From the NCBI RefSeq assembly GCF_001570405.1, contig NZ_BBYM01000012.1:1-64000 (forward strand): a DNA stretch of 64,000 nt, written 5' to 3'. Shown in pieces: positions 1 through 8,341 of this stretch. This stretch comes from Microtetraspora niveoalba. GTDB lineage: Bacteria; Actinomycetota; Actinomycetes; Streptosporangiales; Streptosporangiaceae. Both the position numbers and the translations under genes were made by a program. Position 1 is the stretch's first letter. Each line of letters begins with the position of its first letter. The notes below the pieces were generated by a model. That model was not told the DNA's origin. It saw only the letters and a list, made by a program, of their open reading frames with translations, and did no database searches.

Positions 1-365
1 GGTCCGTGGGCCGCGGCGGGGCCGGGCGAGGGCGGCGCCTCCGGGTGTCCCGGCTCCCGCGTCGCCGCCTCTCGTTCCGCGGGCTCCGGCGCCCCGGCTC
101 CCCGCCGGCCCGCAGACGCGCCGGGCGCGCCCGTCTCGCCGGTGACGGCGGGGAAGGGCTGCGTGGACCTGTCCTCGTTCTCCGGCAGCGGCGGCCACAC
201 GCGAAGGTCGGTGAGGTCCCTGCGGAGCTGTCCCGGGATCGGGATCTGCGGGGCCTGCGGCGCGGCTGGACGGGAACGCTGCCGGGGCGGGGGCGAGAAC
301 CAGTCCCGCGCCTTGGTCCGCTCGCGCTGGCGGCGGCGCCGCCCCTCCATCGGGGTCTCACTCAT
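1..365 (-). CDS. Proline-rich protein, C-terminus beyond the window edge
   Basis: An open frame starts with ATG at 365 and runs without a stop off the left edge (121 codons visible). The start is preceded by AGGTGGAGAG, an acceptable ribosome binding site. The visible part is hydrophilic: Arg-rich residues 8-18 (GRRRQRERTKARDW), then a Pro/Ala/Glu-rich low-complexity stretch with no membrane segment. It looks like a disordered cytosolic N-terminal region. It lies 119 nt downstream of the DUF4352-like gene at 485-1156 on the same strand, so it may belong to the same unit. I do not recognise the family, and function cannot be assigned from this fragment. Confidence 0.6.
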   Translation of the reverse strand, partial: MSETPMEGRRRRQRERTKARDWFSPPPRQRSRPAAPQAPQIPIPGQLRRDLTDLRVWPPLPENEDRSTQPFPAVTGETGAPGASAGRRGAGAPEPAEREAATREPGHPEAPPSPGPAAAHG

Positions 366-484
366 CTCTCCACCTCGGCTGACGGGGCGGCCGGCCGCGG
401 GGTCGCCGGGGCGTGCCTGGGGCGGGACACCGGGCGTCTCGCGGGCCGGGCCCTGCCCGTGGGTTCGATCGTCTCGGCCGCGCA

Positions 485-1156
485 TCAGCTCGTGCCCACC
501 AGGGAGTGCAGCTTCTCCGCGCCGGCGACCAGGCGGGCGGCCGCGGCGTCCGTCAGGCCGAGGTCGATCTCCGCTTCGGGAACGAAGGTGTCGACGACGA
601 GGGCGCCCTGCGGTGGGACGACGACGAGCCGCAGGCCGGGCAAGACGTCCTCCGGGATCTCGAAGACCAGTACGCCCTTCGACCAGAGTCCCGGCTGCAA
701 CATCTTGTTGAACAGGGTGAGGCTGTCGGAGACCTTGTCCGTGGGCTTGTAGCGCCGGCCGTCCGCGGTCAGGAGGACGGGCGGCTGCAACCGGCTGAGC
801 TGCAACGGACGTTTGGGCGTGGTGGCCGTGACGTCGATCACGAGGAAGAGGTTGCTCGTCGCCACCTCGACGGTCTGTCCGGCGGTGTCCTGGGTGTTCA
901 CGGCGTGCGCGGCGGTCACCGACGTGACCTTCGCGCTGAACCTGTTCGTCTCCACCAGCTCGCCCGCCGCACCCTTGACCGTGAGGGCCGACCCGCGCTG
1001 CTCGTACGGCATGGTGAAGGTCTGGGCGTAGACGGCGGCGGCCGCGAGCGCGAGGCCGGCCACGATCCCCACGACGCGCATGACCACGCCGGGCCGCGGC
1101 TGGCTCGGGCCGGTCGCGGTCGCCTCGGGGGCGCCGGTCCCGGAGGTCGCGACCAT
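485..1156 (-). CDS. Membrane-anchored extracellular protein, DUF4352-like beta fold
   Basis: The 223-residue product has a short cytosolic N-terminus, one membrane segment at about residues 25-43 (VVGIVAGLALAAAAVYA) and an extracellular C-terminal domain. That domain has the layout of Ig-like DUF4352 proteins: beta-rich, with a late LQPG...GVLVFEIP motif. The ATG overlaps the stop of the upstream gene by one base (TGATG), and AGGAGGAGG lies just upstream, so the two genes are translationally coupled. An in-frame GTG directly before the ATG is an alternative start. The fold assignment is inferred from pattern. The role is unknown; the paired gene upstream encodes a similar topology. Confidence 0.75.
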   Translation of the reverse strand: MVATSGTGAPEATATGPSQPRPGVVMRVVGIVAGLALAAAAVYAQTFTMPYEQRGSALTVKGAAGELVETNRFSAKVTSVTAAHAVNTQDTAGQTVEVATSNLFLVIDVTATTPKRPLQLSRLQPPVLLTADGRRYKPTDKVSDSLTLFNKMLQPGLWSKGVLVFEIPEDVLPGLRLVVVPPQGALVVDTFVPEAEIDLGLTDAAAARLVAGAEKLHSLVGTS

Positions 1157-1815
1157 CACGCCTCCTCCTGGCGTACGGGGAGGGTGATCCGCGTGGCCAC
1201 CACGGGGACCGCGGGGTCGCTGTCCTCCTTCATCTCCAGTTGCCAGGCGTTGCCCTGGTCGCGCATCCCGATCTCCTGGTAGACGAAACGCCCCACGTCG
1301 AGGGTCACCGAGTCGGGGGCGACGGCGCCGGGGTCGAGCTCGTACTGCACGACGACCGTGGTGGTGATCCCGGGATGGAGCTGCTGGCTCTTCACGCCGT
1401 AGCTGAGGACGTGGACGCGGGGGGAGGGCTCCTGCCCGACCTTGGGCTCGATGGCGAGGAGCGAGCCCGCGAGGCCCGAGAACACGGACCACGGCCGGCC
1501 GGGTTCGTGCGCCACGCCGACACTGGCGGTCTCGTCGCCCATGTTGGTGACCTTGAGGACGAGGTTCAGATAGCGCTTCGTCCGGCCGAACTCGTTCCGC
1601 TCGACGGTGTCGACGGCCTTGATGAACTGGGTGTGGAACGCGCCCTGGTCGACGGTCTCTCCCGGCCGCGCGGTCGGCGGGGGCTCCTCCGGAGCCTCTT
1701 TCAGGCCGCCGAAGATCGCGGTGACGCCGATTCCCGCCGCGATCACCGCGAGGGCGACCGGGACGAGCACGGGGCGTCGTCGGCGGCGGCGTGCGTCACG
1801 GGGGGAGGACGTCAT
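1156..1815 (-). CDS. Membrane-anchored extracellular protein, DUF4352-like, paired with next gene
   Basis: This 219-residue protein begins with a basic cytosolic stretch (RRRRRRP, residues 10-16) and one membrane segment at about 18-36. An extracellular domain follows, with the pattern of DUF4352-type Ig-like folds (YLNLVLKVTNMGDETASVG; LHPGITTTVVVQYEL). I chose the ATG at 1815 because the basic residues follow directly; a longer ORF extends to 1875. There is no clear Shine-Dalgarno, but TAGCAT lies 8 nt before the ATG, which fits a leaderless transcript. The gene is divergent from the membrane pseudo-ATPase gene at 1963. Function is unknown. Confidence 0.75.
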   Translation of the reverse strand: MTSSPRDARRRRRRPVLVPVALAVIAAGIGVTAIFGGLKEAPEEPPPTARPGETVDQGAFHTQFIKAVDTVERNEFGRTKRYLNLVLKVTNMGDETASVGVAHEPGRPWSVFSGLAGSLLAIEPKVGQEPSPRVHVLSYGVKSQQLHPGITTTVVVQYELDPGAVAPDSVTLDVGRFVYQEIGMRDQGNAWQLEMKEDSDPAVPVVATRITLPVRQEEA

Positions 1816-1962
1816 GGCAATGGATGCTAGTACGACCACACTTGCACCATTAGCCGCATTGATCCTTGCGGCCAAGGCCGCAAATGTGTCCGAATGGCGA
1901 GAACGCCACCCTGATCGGCTTTCCAGCTCCTACGCTGTGATCCAGGCGGACATGGAGGGTCT

Positions 1963-4068
1963 GTGGGCGACCTGCACCCCGAGCATGGCCGGCTTCAGGC
2001 GGATCGGATCTACCTGGGCTGGCAGTACGCCCTGCTGCACCCTGACCCGGGGCCGCCGCCCAAACGCCCGGCGCGCGAAGACCTCACAAAGTCCGAAGCC
2101 GAGCTCGAACCCGGGTCCGCCGCAGGACACGGAGCCGAACCGGGCCCGGAGTGGGCCGTCCGGCAGCGGCTCCAGCAGGACCTGCTCAACCGCCCCGTCC
2201 GGATCTTCCGGATGCTCATGGCCGCGCTGGCCGCCGTCATCCTCGTCCTCGGGCTCGCCGGTCCGGTGACCTTGTCCTTCGTCCTCGTCGGCCTGGTCGC
2301 GACCGGCGGCGTCGCCGGCATCTGCACGTACGCGATCCGGCAGGGGGACCGGGCCGTCCGGCTCCGCGCCGAGGAGCGCCTGGAGCGGGCGCGGCGTGAG
2401 CGGGCCCGCCGCGAGCGCGAGATCGCCGCCGCGCAGGAGGAGCACGCCGCGCGATACCGCGAGTGGGCCGAGCGGAAGAACGCCTTCGACCGGCAGCTCA
2501 CCTGGTACGGCGTCGCCGTGCCGGACGACATCGACCGTGTGGACGTGGCCGGGGGGACGCTCCCCGGCTGGTCGGCCCTGGTCACCCTGATCGGCGCCAC
2601 CCGCCTGTACAGCGGCGGCCACCTGACCGTGCTCGACCTGTCCGAGGGCGCGATCGCCAAGGACCTCGTCGAGCTGGCCAGACGGGGAGGCGACGACCCG
2701 CTGGTGTGGGTGCTTCCCGTCGACCTGCCCCGGCTCGACCTGGGGGCGACGCTCCCGCCCGAGGCGTTCGCCGACGTGCTCGCCCACGTGGTCAGCGTCA
2801 GCGAGGAGACCGGCAGGGACGTCGGGTTCGACAACGCGATCCTGGAGCGGGTGCTGGAGGTCCTCGGCGAGAACGCGACGATCAACCAGGTCACCGCCGC
2901 GCTGCGGGCCCTCGCCCAGGTGGGCGACCCGCGCGACGACCTGAAGTGCGGCCTGCTCACCGCAACCCAGCTCGAACGCATCGGCACCCTGTTCGGCCGG
3001 GGCGTCGCCGACCGCGTCGTGATCGAGCGCGCCTGGGCGCTGGAGTCCCAGTTGCGCAAGCTGGAGACCCTCGGCTCCGAGGCCGTACGGCTCCCGCCCG
3101 CCCGCCTGCGTGTGGTCAGCATGGACCGGCAGGCCGGGGTGTTCGGCAACCGCGTCCTCGGCACGTACGTCGCGACCGCGCTGACGCACATCCTGCGCCA
3201 GTCGCCCGCGTCGGAGCGTCCCTGGTACCACACGATCATCGTGGCGGGGGCGGACAAGCTGCGCGGCGACGTGCTCGACCGGCTGATGGACGCCTGCGAG
3301 ACCTCGCGGACCGGGCTCGTCCTGACCTATCGCAGCCTCACCCCCACCGTGCGGGAGCGCCTCGGCCGGGGCCACGCCGCCGTCGCGTTCATGCGGCTCG
3401 GGAACGCCGAGGACGCCCGGGTCGCCAGCGAGCACGTCGGCACCGAGCACCGGCTGGAGCTGGCCCAGCTCACCGAGACGTTCAGCTCCGCCGTCAGCGG
3501 CACCGGCGGCCACTACACCTCGACCGTGGGCGCGGGCCGTACCGGCCCGGAGGCGAAGGGCGAGGGGGACCTCAAGGAGGACATCGCCGAGTCCACCCAG
3601 TGGGGGCGCAGCGCGACGACCGCGACCACGAACATGGCCGAAGGCGTGCTGCAGCGGTCACGCGAGTTCCTGGTCGAGCCGCACCAGCTCCAGCAGCTCC
3701 CGACGACCTCGGTCATCGTCACGCACGCCACCGCGGAGGGGCGGCAGGTCCGCCTCGCCGACGCCAACCCCGCGATCCTCGCGTTCCCGAAGACGACGCT
3801 GGGGGACTTCGAGGAGGTGCGGCGCGCCGCTCTCGCCGCCCCCGAGCAGGCCGAGCAAGCCGAGGGGGCCGGACATGCCGGACAGGTGGGCCAGGTGAGT
3901 CAGGCCGGGCAGGGGCAAACGGGACAACCAGGACAGGCAGGGCCTCCAGGGCCGGTCGGAAAGTCCGGGCACGCCCCCGCGGACGAGCCGCGGCCCGAGC
4001 CCGACGACGGCCCCCCGCCGAACCTCGGGCCGCCGCCGCCACGTCTCGACTGGCGAAAGACACGGTAA
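1963..4068 (+). CDS. Membrane protein with degenerate HerA/TraG-like ATPase domain
   Basis: This 701-residue protein starts with GTG, placed by GGAGGG 3-4 nt upstream. Two membrane segments (about 84-101 and 103-125) are followed by a highly charged coiled coil (128-178) and a soluble domain. The second half reads like the end of a HerA/VirD4-type P-loop ATPase: WYHTIIVAGADKL (421-433) sits where Walker B would be, followed by the FMRLGNAEDA...EHVG pattern seen in TraG/TraD C-termini. No GxxxxGK[ST] motif is present, and the Walker B acidic pair is replaced (GAD), so I infer a pseudo-ATPase. The tail (about 625-701) is Gln/Gly/Pro-rich. It lies 77 nt upstream of the intact HerA-like ATPase, so the two probably work together at the membrane. 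Confidence 0.8.
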   Translation: MGDLHPEHGRLQADRIYLGWQYALLHPDPGPPPKRPAREDLTKSEAELEPGSAAGHGAEPGPEWAVRQRLQQDLLNRPVRIFRMLMAALAAVILVLGLAGPVTLSFVLVGLVATGGVAGICTYAIRQGDRAVRLRAEERLERARRERARREREIAAAQEEHAARYREWAERKNAFDRQLTWYGVAVPDDIDRVDVAGGTLPGWSALVTLIGATRLYSGGHLTVLDLSEGAIAKDLVELARRGGDDPLVWVLPVDLPRLDLGATLPPEAFADVLAHVVSVSEETGRDVGFDNAILERVLEVLGENATINQVTAALRALAQVGDPRDDLKCGLLTATQLERIGTLFGRGVADRVVIERAWALESQLRKLETLGSEAVRLPPARLRVVSMDRQAGVFGNRVLGTYVATALTHILRQSPASERPWYHTIIVAGADKLRGDVLDRLMDACETSRTGLVLTYRSLTPTVRERLGRGHAAVAFMRLGNAEDARVASEHVGTEHRLELAQLTETFSSAVSGTGGHYTSTVGAGRTGPEAKGEGDLKEDIAESTQWGRSATTATTNMAEGVLQRSREFLVEPHQLQQLPTTSVIVTHATAEGRQVRLADANPAILAFPKTTLGDFEEVRRAALAAPEQAEQAEGAGHAGQVGQVSQAGQGQTGQPGQAGPPGPVGKSGHAPADEPRPEPDDGPPPNLGPPPPRLDWRKTR

Positions 4069-4145
4069 GGGCATCGTCAATATGACCGTGTGAACGTTAC
4101 CGGCGAAAGAGTCTCTCCCCTGTCAACCGTCAACCGAGGGGTCTC

Positions 4146-7100
4146 ATGCATCCGTTCCCCCTGAGCGGGCCCTGGTACCGGATCCAGGCCATCGCCGCGC
4201 CCTCACGGAGCTCGTCGGCGGAGTGGGACTTCGTCACGGTCCTCCCGGCCGTGCTGTCCGCCGCGCAGCGCAACCGGCCGTTCGTGATCGGCTGGTTGTC
4301 CCGGGGGGCGGGTGCGCCGCTCGAACTGATCACCAACGCCGGCCCGCTCACGCCGCCGCGCCCGCCGAAACGCGCCGTCACGTCGATCGACGTCACGCCC
4401 ACCGGGCCGCAGCCGCTGCTGTTCCCCGGCGGGGCCCGGGGCGTCGAGATCGGGGACGAGTGGCTCGACGACCTCGCCGACCTGGTCTGGACGCCCTGCC
4501 CCGGCCGCCAGGCGCCCCCGCTCAACGGCCGGAGGGAACCGGAGCCGGACGAGCCCAAGCAACCGACGCTGTTCGAGTCCACGCTGGTGACGCTGATGTC
4601 CCGGCCGTTCGGCTGGGTGGTGGTCGCCGAGCCCACCGACCTGCTCGACGCCGAGGTCGCCCACCTGCGCACCCAGCTCAACGTGCTGCGCCAGTACGGC
4701 GACGCCTCGGAACGGTCGCGGTTCGACGCGGAGCGGGCCGAGCGCAGGATGCAGGAGCTCGACGCCTTCCGCGAGGCCGGGTTGTGGAACGTCCGGGTCC
4801 TCGCCGGTGCCGCCGGACCGGACGAGCTGCGACAGATCGCCCCCGTCCTGGTCGGCTCCGTCGAGATGAGCCACCACCCGTACCGGCTGCGCAGCGCCAT
4901 GTCCGGGCCGCTGCTGTCCGAGCCGGTCCGTTCAGGCCCGCCCCACGGCTCATCGCCCGAGTCCGGGTACGGCTTCGCCGAGGCGCTCCACGTCTCTCTG
5001 CAGGACCCGGCGGACGGGGCCGCCGCGCCGTTCGCGGCCACGGCGGGCGCGCTGGCGGCGCTGGCCGGGCTGCCCCGCCGCGAGGTCCCCGGCGTACGCG
5101 TGCTCGACGCCGGGTTCTTCGACGTGACCAGCGAGGCGGACACCGCGAGCGGCGAGACGATCGACCTCGGCGCGATCGTGGACGGGCAGGACCGGGCGGT
5201 CGGCACCTTCCGGGTGCCCCTCGCCACGCTCAACCGGCACGCCTTCATCACCGGGGCCACCGGGTCCGGCAAGTCGCAGACCGTGCGCCACCTGCTGGAG
5301 GAGCTCACCAAGGCCGGCATCCCGTGGCTCGCCATCGAGCCGGCCAAGTCCGAGTACGCGGCCATGGCCGGCCGGGTCGAGCACCTGGCCCCGCTCACGG
5401 TGATCAACCCCTCGGCCCCGGACAACGTGCCGTTCAGCGTGAACCCGCTCGCGCCCGAGCCCGGCTATCCCGTGCAGGCGCACATCGACATGGTGCGCGC
5501 CCTTTTCATGGCGGCGTTCGACGCCGAGGAGCCGTTCCCGCAGATCATGTCCCTGGCCCTGCAGCGGGTCTACGAGGCCAACGGCTGGGACGTGGTCACC
5601 GGGGGAGGCATTCCGGGCGCCGCCGTCCAGCCCGCCGTGCCGACCCTGGAGCAGCTCCAGCAGCACGCCCTGGAGGTGATCCAGGAGATCGGGTACGGCA
5701 ACGAGGTCCAGGCCGACGTCGAGGGGTTCATCAGCCTCCGGCTGCGGAGTCTGCGGGTCGGCAGCGCCGGGCGGTTCTTCGAGGGCGGCCATCCGGCGGA
5801 CATCGGGGGCCTGCTCCAGCGGAACGTCGTGCTCGCGATCGAGGACGTGGCCAACGACGAGGACAAGGCGTTCCTCATGGGCACGCTGATCATCCGCATA
5901 GTGGAGCACCTGCGGATGCGGGCCCGCCAGGAGTTGTCCCACGAGGAGGGCGGCGGCGCGCTCAGGCACGTCATCGTGATCGAGGAGGCGCACCGGCTGC
6001 TGCGCGACCGCGGCTCCCAGCGCGCCTCCACGCACGCCGTCGAGCTGCTCGCCGGAATGCTCGCCGAGATCCGCGCGTACGGCGAGGGCATCGTCGTGGC
6101 CGAGCAGATCCCGACCAAGCTGGTCTCCGACGTGGTCAAGAACACGGCGCTGAAGGTCGTGCACCGGCTGCCCGCCGAGGACGACCGGCGGCTCGTCGGC
6201 GCCGCGATGAACCTCAGCGAGGACCAGTCGCGCCAGGTGGTCTCGCTCCAGCCCGGGTACGCGGCGGTGTTCGCCGACGGCATGGACCGCCCGCTGCGCG
6301 TCCAGGTCCCCCTGGGCGAGGGCCGCGAACGCGCCATGCTCGGCCCCATCCCGCCCATCTGCGGCCGCCGTTCCGCCGCCTGCGGGCGCGAGTGCCGTAC
6401 GGGGAAGGCGTGCACGCTCTTCGAGCTCCGCGAGGCGGACCTGCTCGCCGCCGCCCCCGAGTGGGCGTGGCTGCGCATCTGGACCGACACGGTCGTGCTG
6501 GCGTTCGTGACGAACCGGCCGCTGCCCGGCGTGCCGCGCATCCTCGCCGACATCTGGGCCGAGCTGCCGCCCAAGCGCCGCGAGTGCCTCCTCGCCACGC
6601 TGGTGGAACGTTGCGTCGCCCGCCGCGCCTGGTCCCTGCGCACCTGGTTCGACCCGGCGCTTCTCACGGAGAAGGCGGCGGAGGTGGCCGCCGCGCTGCT
6701 CGACACGGCCGCCGCGGCGTCGCAGGGCGCCCAGGAGCCGGTCTCCGCCTGCCCGGCGGCGCGTTCCGTACGGGCCGGAGCCGAGCCGGTCGCCTCCTCT
6801 GTGGCGGCCGCCTCGGCCGGCGGAGGGCCGGTGGCCGCCCAGTCGGCGGCGGCCGGGACGTCCGGCCAGGAGGCGCCCGCCGGAGCCTGTCTCGCGCCCT
6901 CACGGGAGCGCGAAGACGAGCCCGGCGAGCCTGGCGAGCCCGCGGACCCCGGTGACGGTGACGGGGCGGGGACGGCCGGGGGAGAGGACGACGGGTCCCG
7001 GCGGCCGGAGCCGGTGGTTCCCGCGCGGCCTCCGGGGCGGGCCGCCCCCTCCCAGGCGGGCGAACGACCGGGAGCCGCCTGGGTGATCCCCCAGGTGCGC

Positions 7101-7652
7101 TGGCTGCACGAGGTCGAGCGGCTGTTCCCCTTCGGGCACCCCGCGCCCAACCTGCGCAGCCCCGCCCCCGTCATGGAGTACGCGCTGTTCGGCACCGACC
7201 CCTCCGGCCGGCCGTACCCGCACCAGGGGGTCAACGGCGCGTACGGCGGGCGCGACGGCGACGAGAACGGAGCCGACGGCGCCGTGACGGGCGGCCCGGT
7301 GACGGCCGGGTCCCCGCCCCGCGGCGCCGCCGGCGCGCGGACGGAACTGCTCGGCCATCGGGCGAAGGCGCTGCGGCACCATCCGCTGTCCATGGAGGTG
7401 GACCGCAACCGCGCGCTCGCCTGGCGGGTCATCCTGGGCGACGACGAGCACGAGGGCATCCAGCGGGACATCACGACGGTCGCCATCGGCGTGGAGCCGC
7501 GCGAACGCCTCCGGTACGTCGCCCAGACCATGGGGGCGGGCTGGCTGGAGACGGTGTCGTCGTGGCCGCGCCGGTTCGTCCTCCCGTTCGACGGCGACAC
7601 CCCGGCCGAGCTCTCCTTCACCGACCAGCGGGACGACCACCCGGGTTCCTGA
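4146..7652 (+). CDS. HerA/VirB4-like P-loop ATPase (DUF87 type) with Cys cluster
   Basis: The 1168-residue protein starts with ATG after GAGGGG. An N-terminal domain (about 1-330) precedes a HerA-FtsK ATPase core. Walker A is GATGSGKS (370-377) and Walker B is VIVIEE (609-614) followed by AHRLL. A sensor-like segment, AEQIPTKLVSDVVKNT, follows, as in DUF87/HerA helicase-like proteins. Four cysteines after the core (C739, C746, C750, C756) may bind zinc. Residues about 845-985 are low-complexity, and a conserved-looking C-terminal domain ends at 1168. HerA-type ATPases pump DNA or protein and usually form hexamers. The preceding gene encodes a membrane protein resembling a dead relative. The exact role is unknown; defence, conjugation-like transfer and secretion are all possible. 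Confidence 0.85.
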   Translation: MHPFPLSGPWYRIQAIAAPSRSSSAEWDFVTVLPAVLSAAQRNRPFVIGWLSRGAGAPLELITNAGPLTPPRPPKRAVTSIDVTPTGPQPLLFPGGARGVEIGDEWLDDLADLVWTPCPGRQAPPLNGRREPEPDEPKQPTLFESTLVTLMSRPFGWVVVAEPTDLLDAEVAHLRTQLNVLRQYGDASERSRFDAERAERRMQELDAFREAGLWNVRVLAGAAGPDELRQIAPVLVGSVEMSHHPYRLRSAMSGPLLSEPVRSGPPHGSSPESGYGFAEALHVSLQDPADGAAAPFAATAGALAALAGLPRREVPGVRVLDAGFFDVTSEADTASGETIDLGAIVDGQDRAVGTFRVPLATLNRHAFITGATGSGKSQTVRHLLEELTKAGIPWLAIEPAKSEYAAMAGRVEHLAPLTVINPSAPDNVPFSVNPLAPEPGYPVQAHIDMVRALFMAAFDAEEPFPQIMSLALQRVYEANGWDVVTGGGIPGAAVQPAVPTLEQLQQHALEVIQEIGYGNEVQADVEGFISLRLRSLRVGSAGRFFEGGHPADIGGLLQRNVVLAIEDVANDEDKAFLMGTLIIRIVEHLRMRARQELSHEEGGGALRHVIVIEEAHRLLRDRGSQRASTHAVELLAGMLAEIRAYGEGIVVAEQIPTKLVSDVVKNTALKVVHRLPAEDDRRLVGAAMNLSEDQSRQVVSLQPGYAAVFADGMDRPLRVQVPLGEGRERAMLGPIPPICGRRSAACGRECRTGKACTLFELREADLLAAAPEWAWLRIWTDTVVLAFVTNRPLPGVPRILADIWAELPPKRRECLLATLVERCVARRAWSLRTWFDPALLTEKAAEVAAALLDTAAAASQGAQEPVSACPAARSVRAGAEPVASSVAAASAGGGPVAAQSAAAGTSGQEAPAGACLAPSREREDEPGEPGEPADPGDGDGAGTAGGEDDGSRRPEPVVPARPPGRAAPSQAGERPGAAWVIPQVRWLHEVERLFPFGHPAPNLRSPAPVMEYALFGTDPSGRPYPHQGVNGAYGGRDGDENGADGAVTGGPVTAGSPPRGAAGARTELLGHRAKALRHHPLSMEVDRNRALAWRVILGDDEHEGIQRDITTVAIGVEPRERLRYVAQTMGAGWLETVSSWPRRFVLPFDGDTPAELSFTDQRDDHPGS

Positions 7653-7708
7653 CCCGCCACGGCCGGGCGCACCGGTCGGTCGTCCCCATCCTGTGCGGGA
7701 GGGGCGTG

Positions 7709-8125
7709 TCACCGGTCTCTCTTGCGTTCGATCCGCTTGCGGCGGGCCACCTCCCGCCGCTGCTCGTCGGCGGCCCGCCTGAGGGCCTTGCGATCCGCCG
7801 CCGCCTCACGCTTGCGGCTCTCCAGCTCCAGCCGCATCGCCTCCTGCGAGGCGGTGCTCCGCATCGCCTTGACCGCGCGGCTCGCGAGCTTGGCCGCCCG
7901 CTTGGGGTTGGGCCGCCGGGCCTCCCGCGTCTCCGCGCTCACCGGCGGGGCGGCCTCGGCCCGCTCCAGCAGGGCCACGCCGTGGCGCATGAGGAACTCG
8001 TACAGCTCGGGATCGGTGGGCTCGGAGCCGAACACGAAACGGACCGCCCGAAGCTCCCCGTTCTCCTGGATCTCAAGTACGCCGACCCAGAACGGGGAAT
8101 CGAAGAAGACGGAAAGGGTGACCAT
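7709..8125 (-). CDS. yjdF: YjdF family protein (DUF2992)
   Basis: The 138-residue protein begins MVTLSVFFDSPFWVGVLE, the hallmark of the YjdF/DUF2992 family, and continues with the conserved VRFVFGSEPTDPELYEFL segment. The C-terminal half (about 70-138) is a long, highly charged Arg/Lys/Glu helix, as usual in this family. GGAGAG lies 6 nt upstream of the ATG. In Bacillus the homologue is controlled by an azaaromatic-sensing riboswitch; I saw no obvious equivalent in the 216-nt divergent gap before murT. The biochemical function of the family is not established. Confidence 0.85.
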   Translation of the reverse strand: MVTLSVFFDSPFWVGVLEIQENGELRAVRFVFGSEPTDPELYEFLMRHGVALLERAEAAPPVSAETREARRPNPKRAAKLASRAVKAMRSTASQEAMRLELESRKREAAADRKALRRAADEQRREVARRKRIERKRDR

Positions 8126-8341
8126 CGCTGCTCTCCAGTGCGTATGCCGAAGGACGGCCTGACGAGGCCGCTCACCGGCACACCGGACATCCCTGGAGAG
8201 GGCGGTTACGAGTGAGTCGCCCGGGCTACCGACCGGGCCGCGTTTTCGTGTGCGTCCCCGACCCTAGGCCAAGGCGGCGACCTGGACGAATCCGAATAGG
8301 ATCGAGCAGCGCATTATGGTGAGCGGCATGAGGAGGAGCGC

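Noticed and set aside
2463-4085. Long plus-strand frame of Arg/Pro-rich sequence inside the membrane pseudo-ATPase gene
   Set aside because: Composition is typical of GC-rich off-frame translation, and it overlaps a gene with clear domains and start signal. Many similar shadows across the window were dropped for the same reason.
7709-8341. yjdF-type riboswitch near the YjdF gene
   Set aside because: The upstream 216 nt shows no recognisable conserved core; the RNA is known mainly from Firmicutes.
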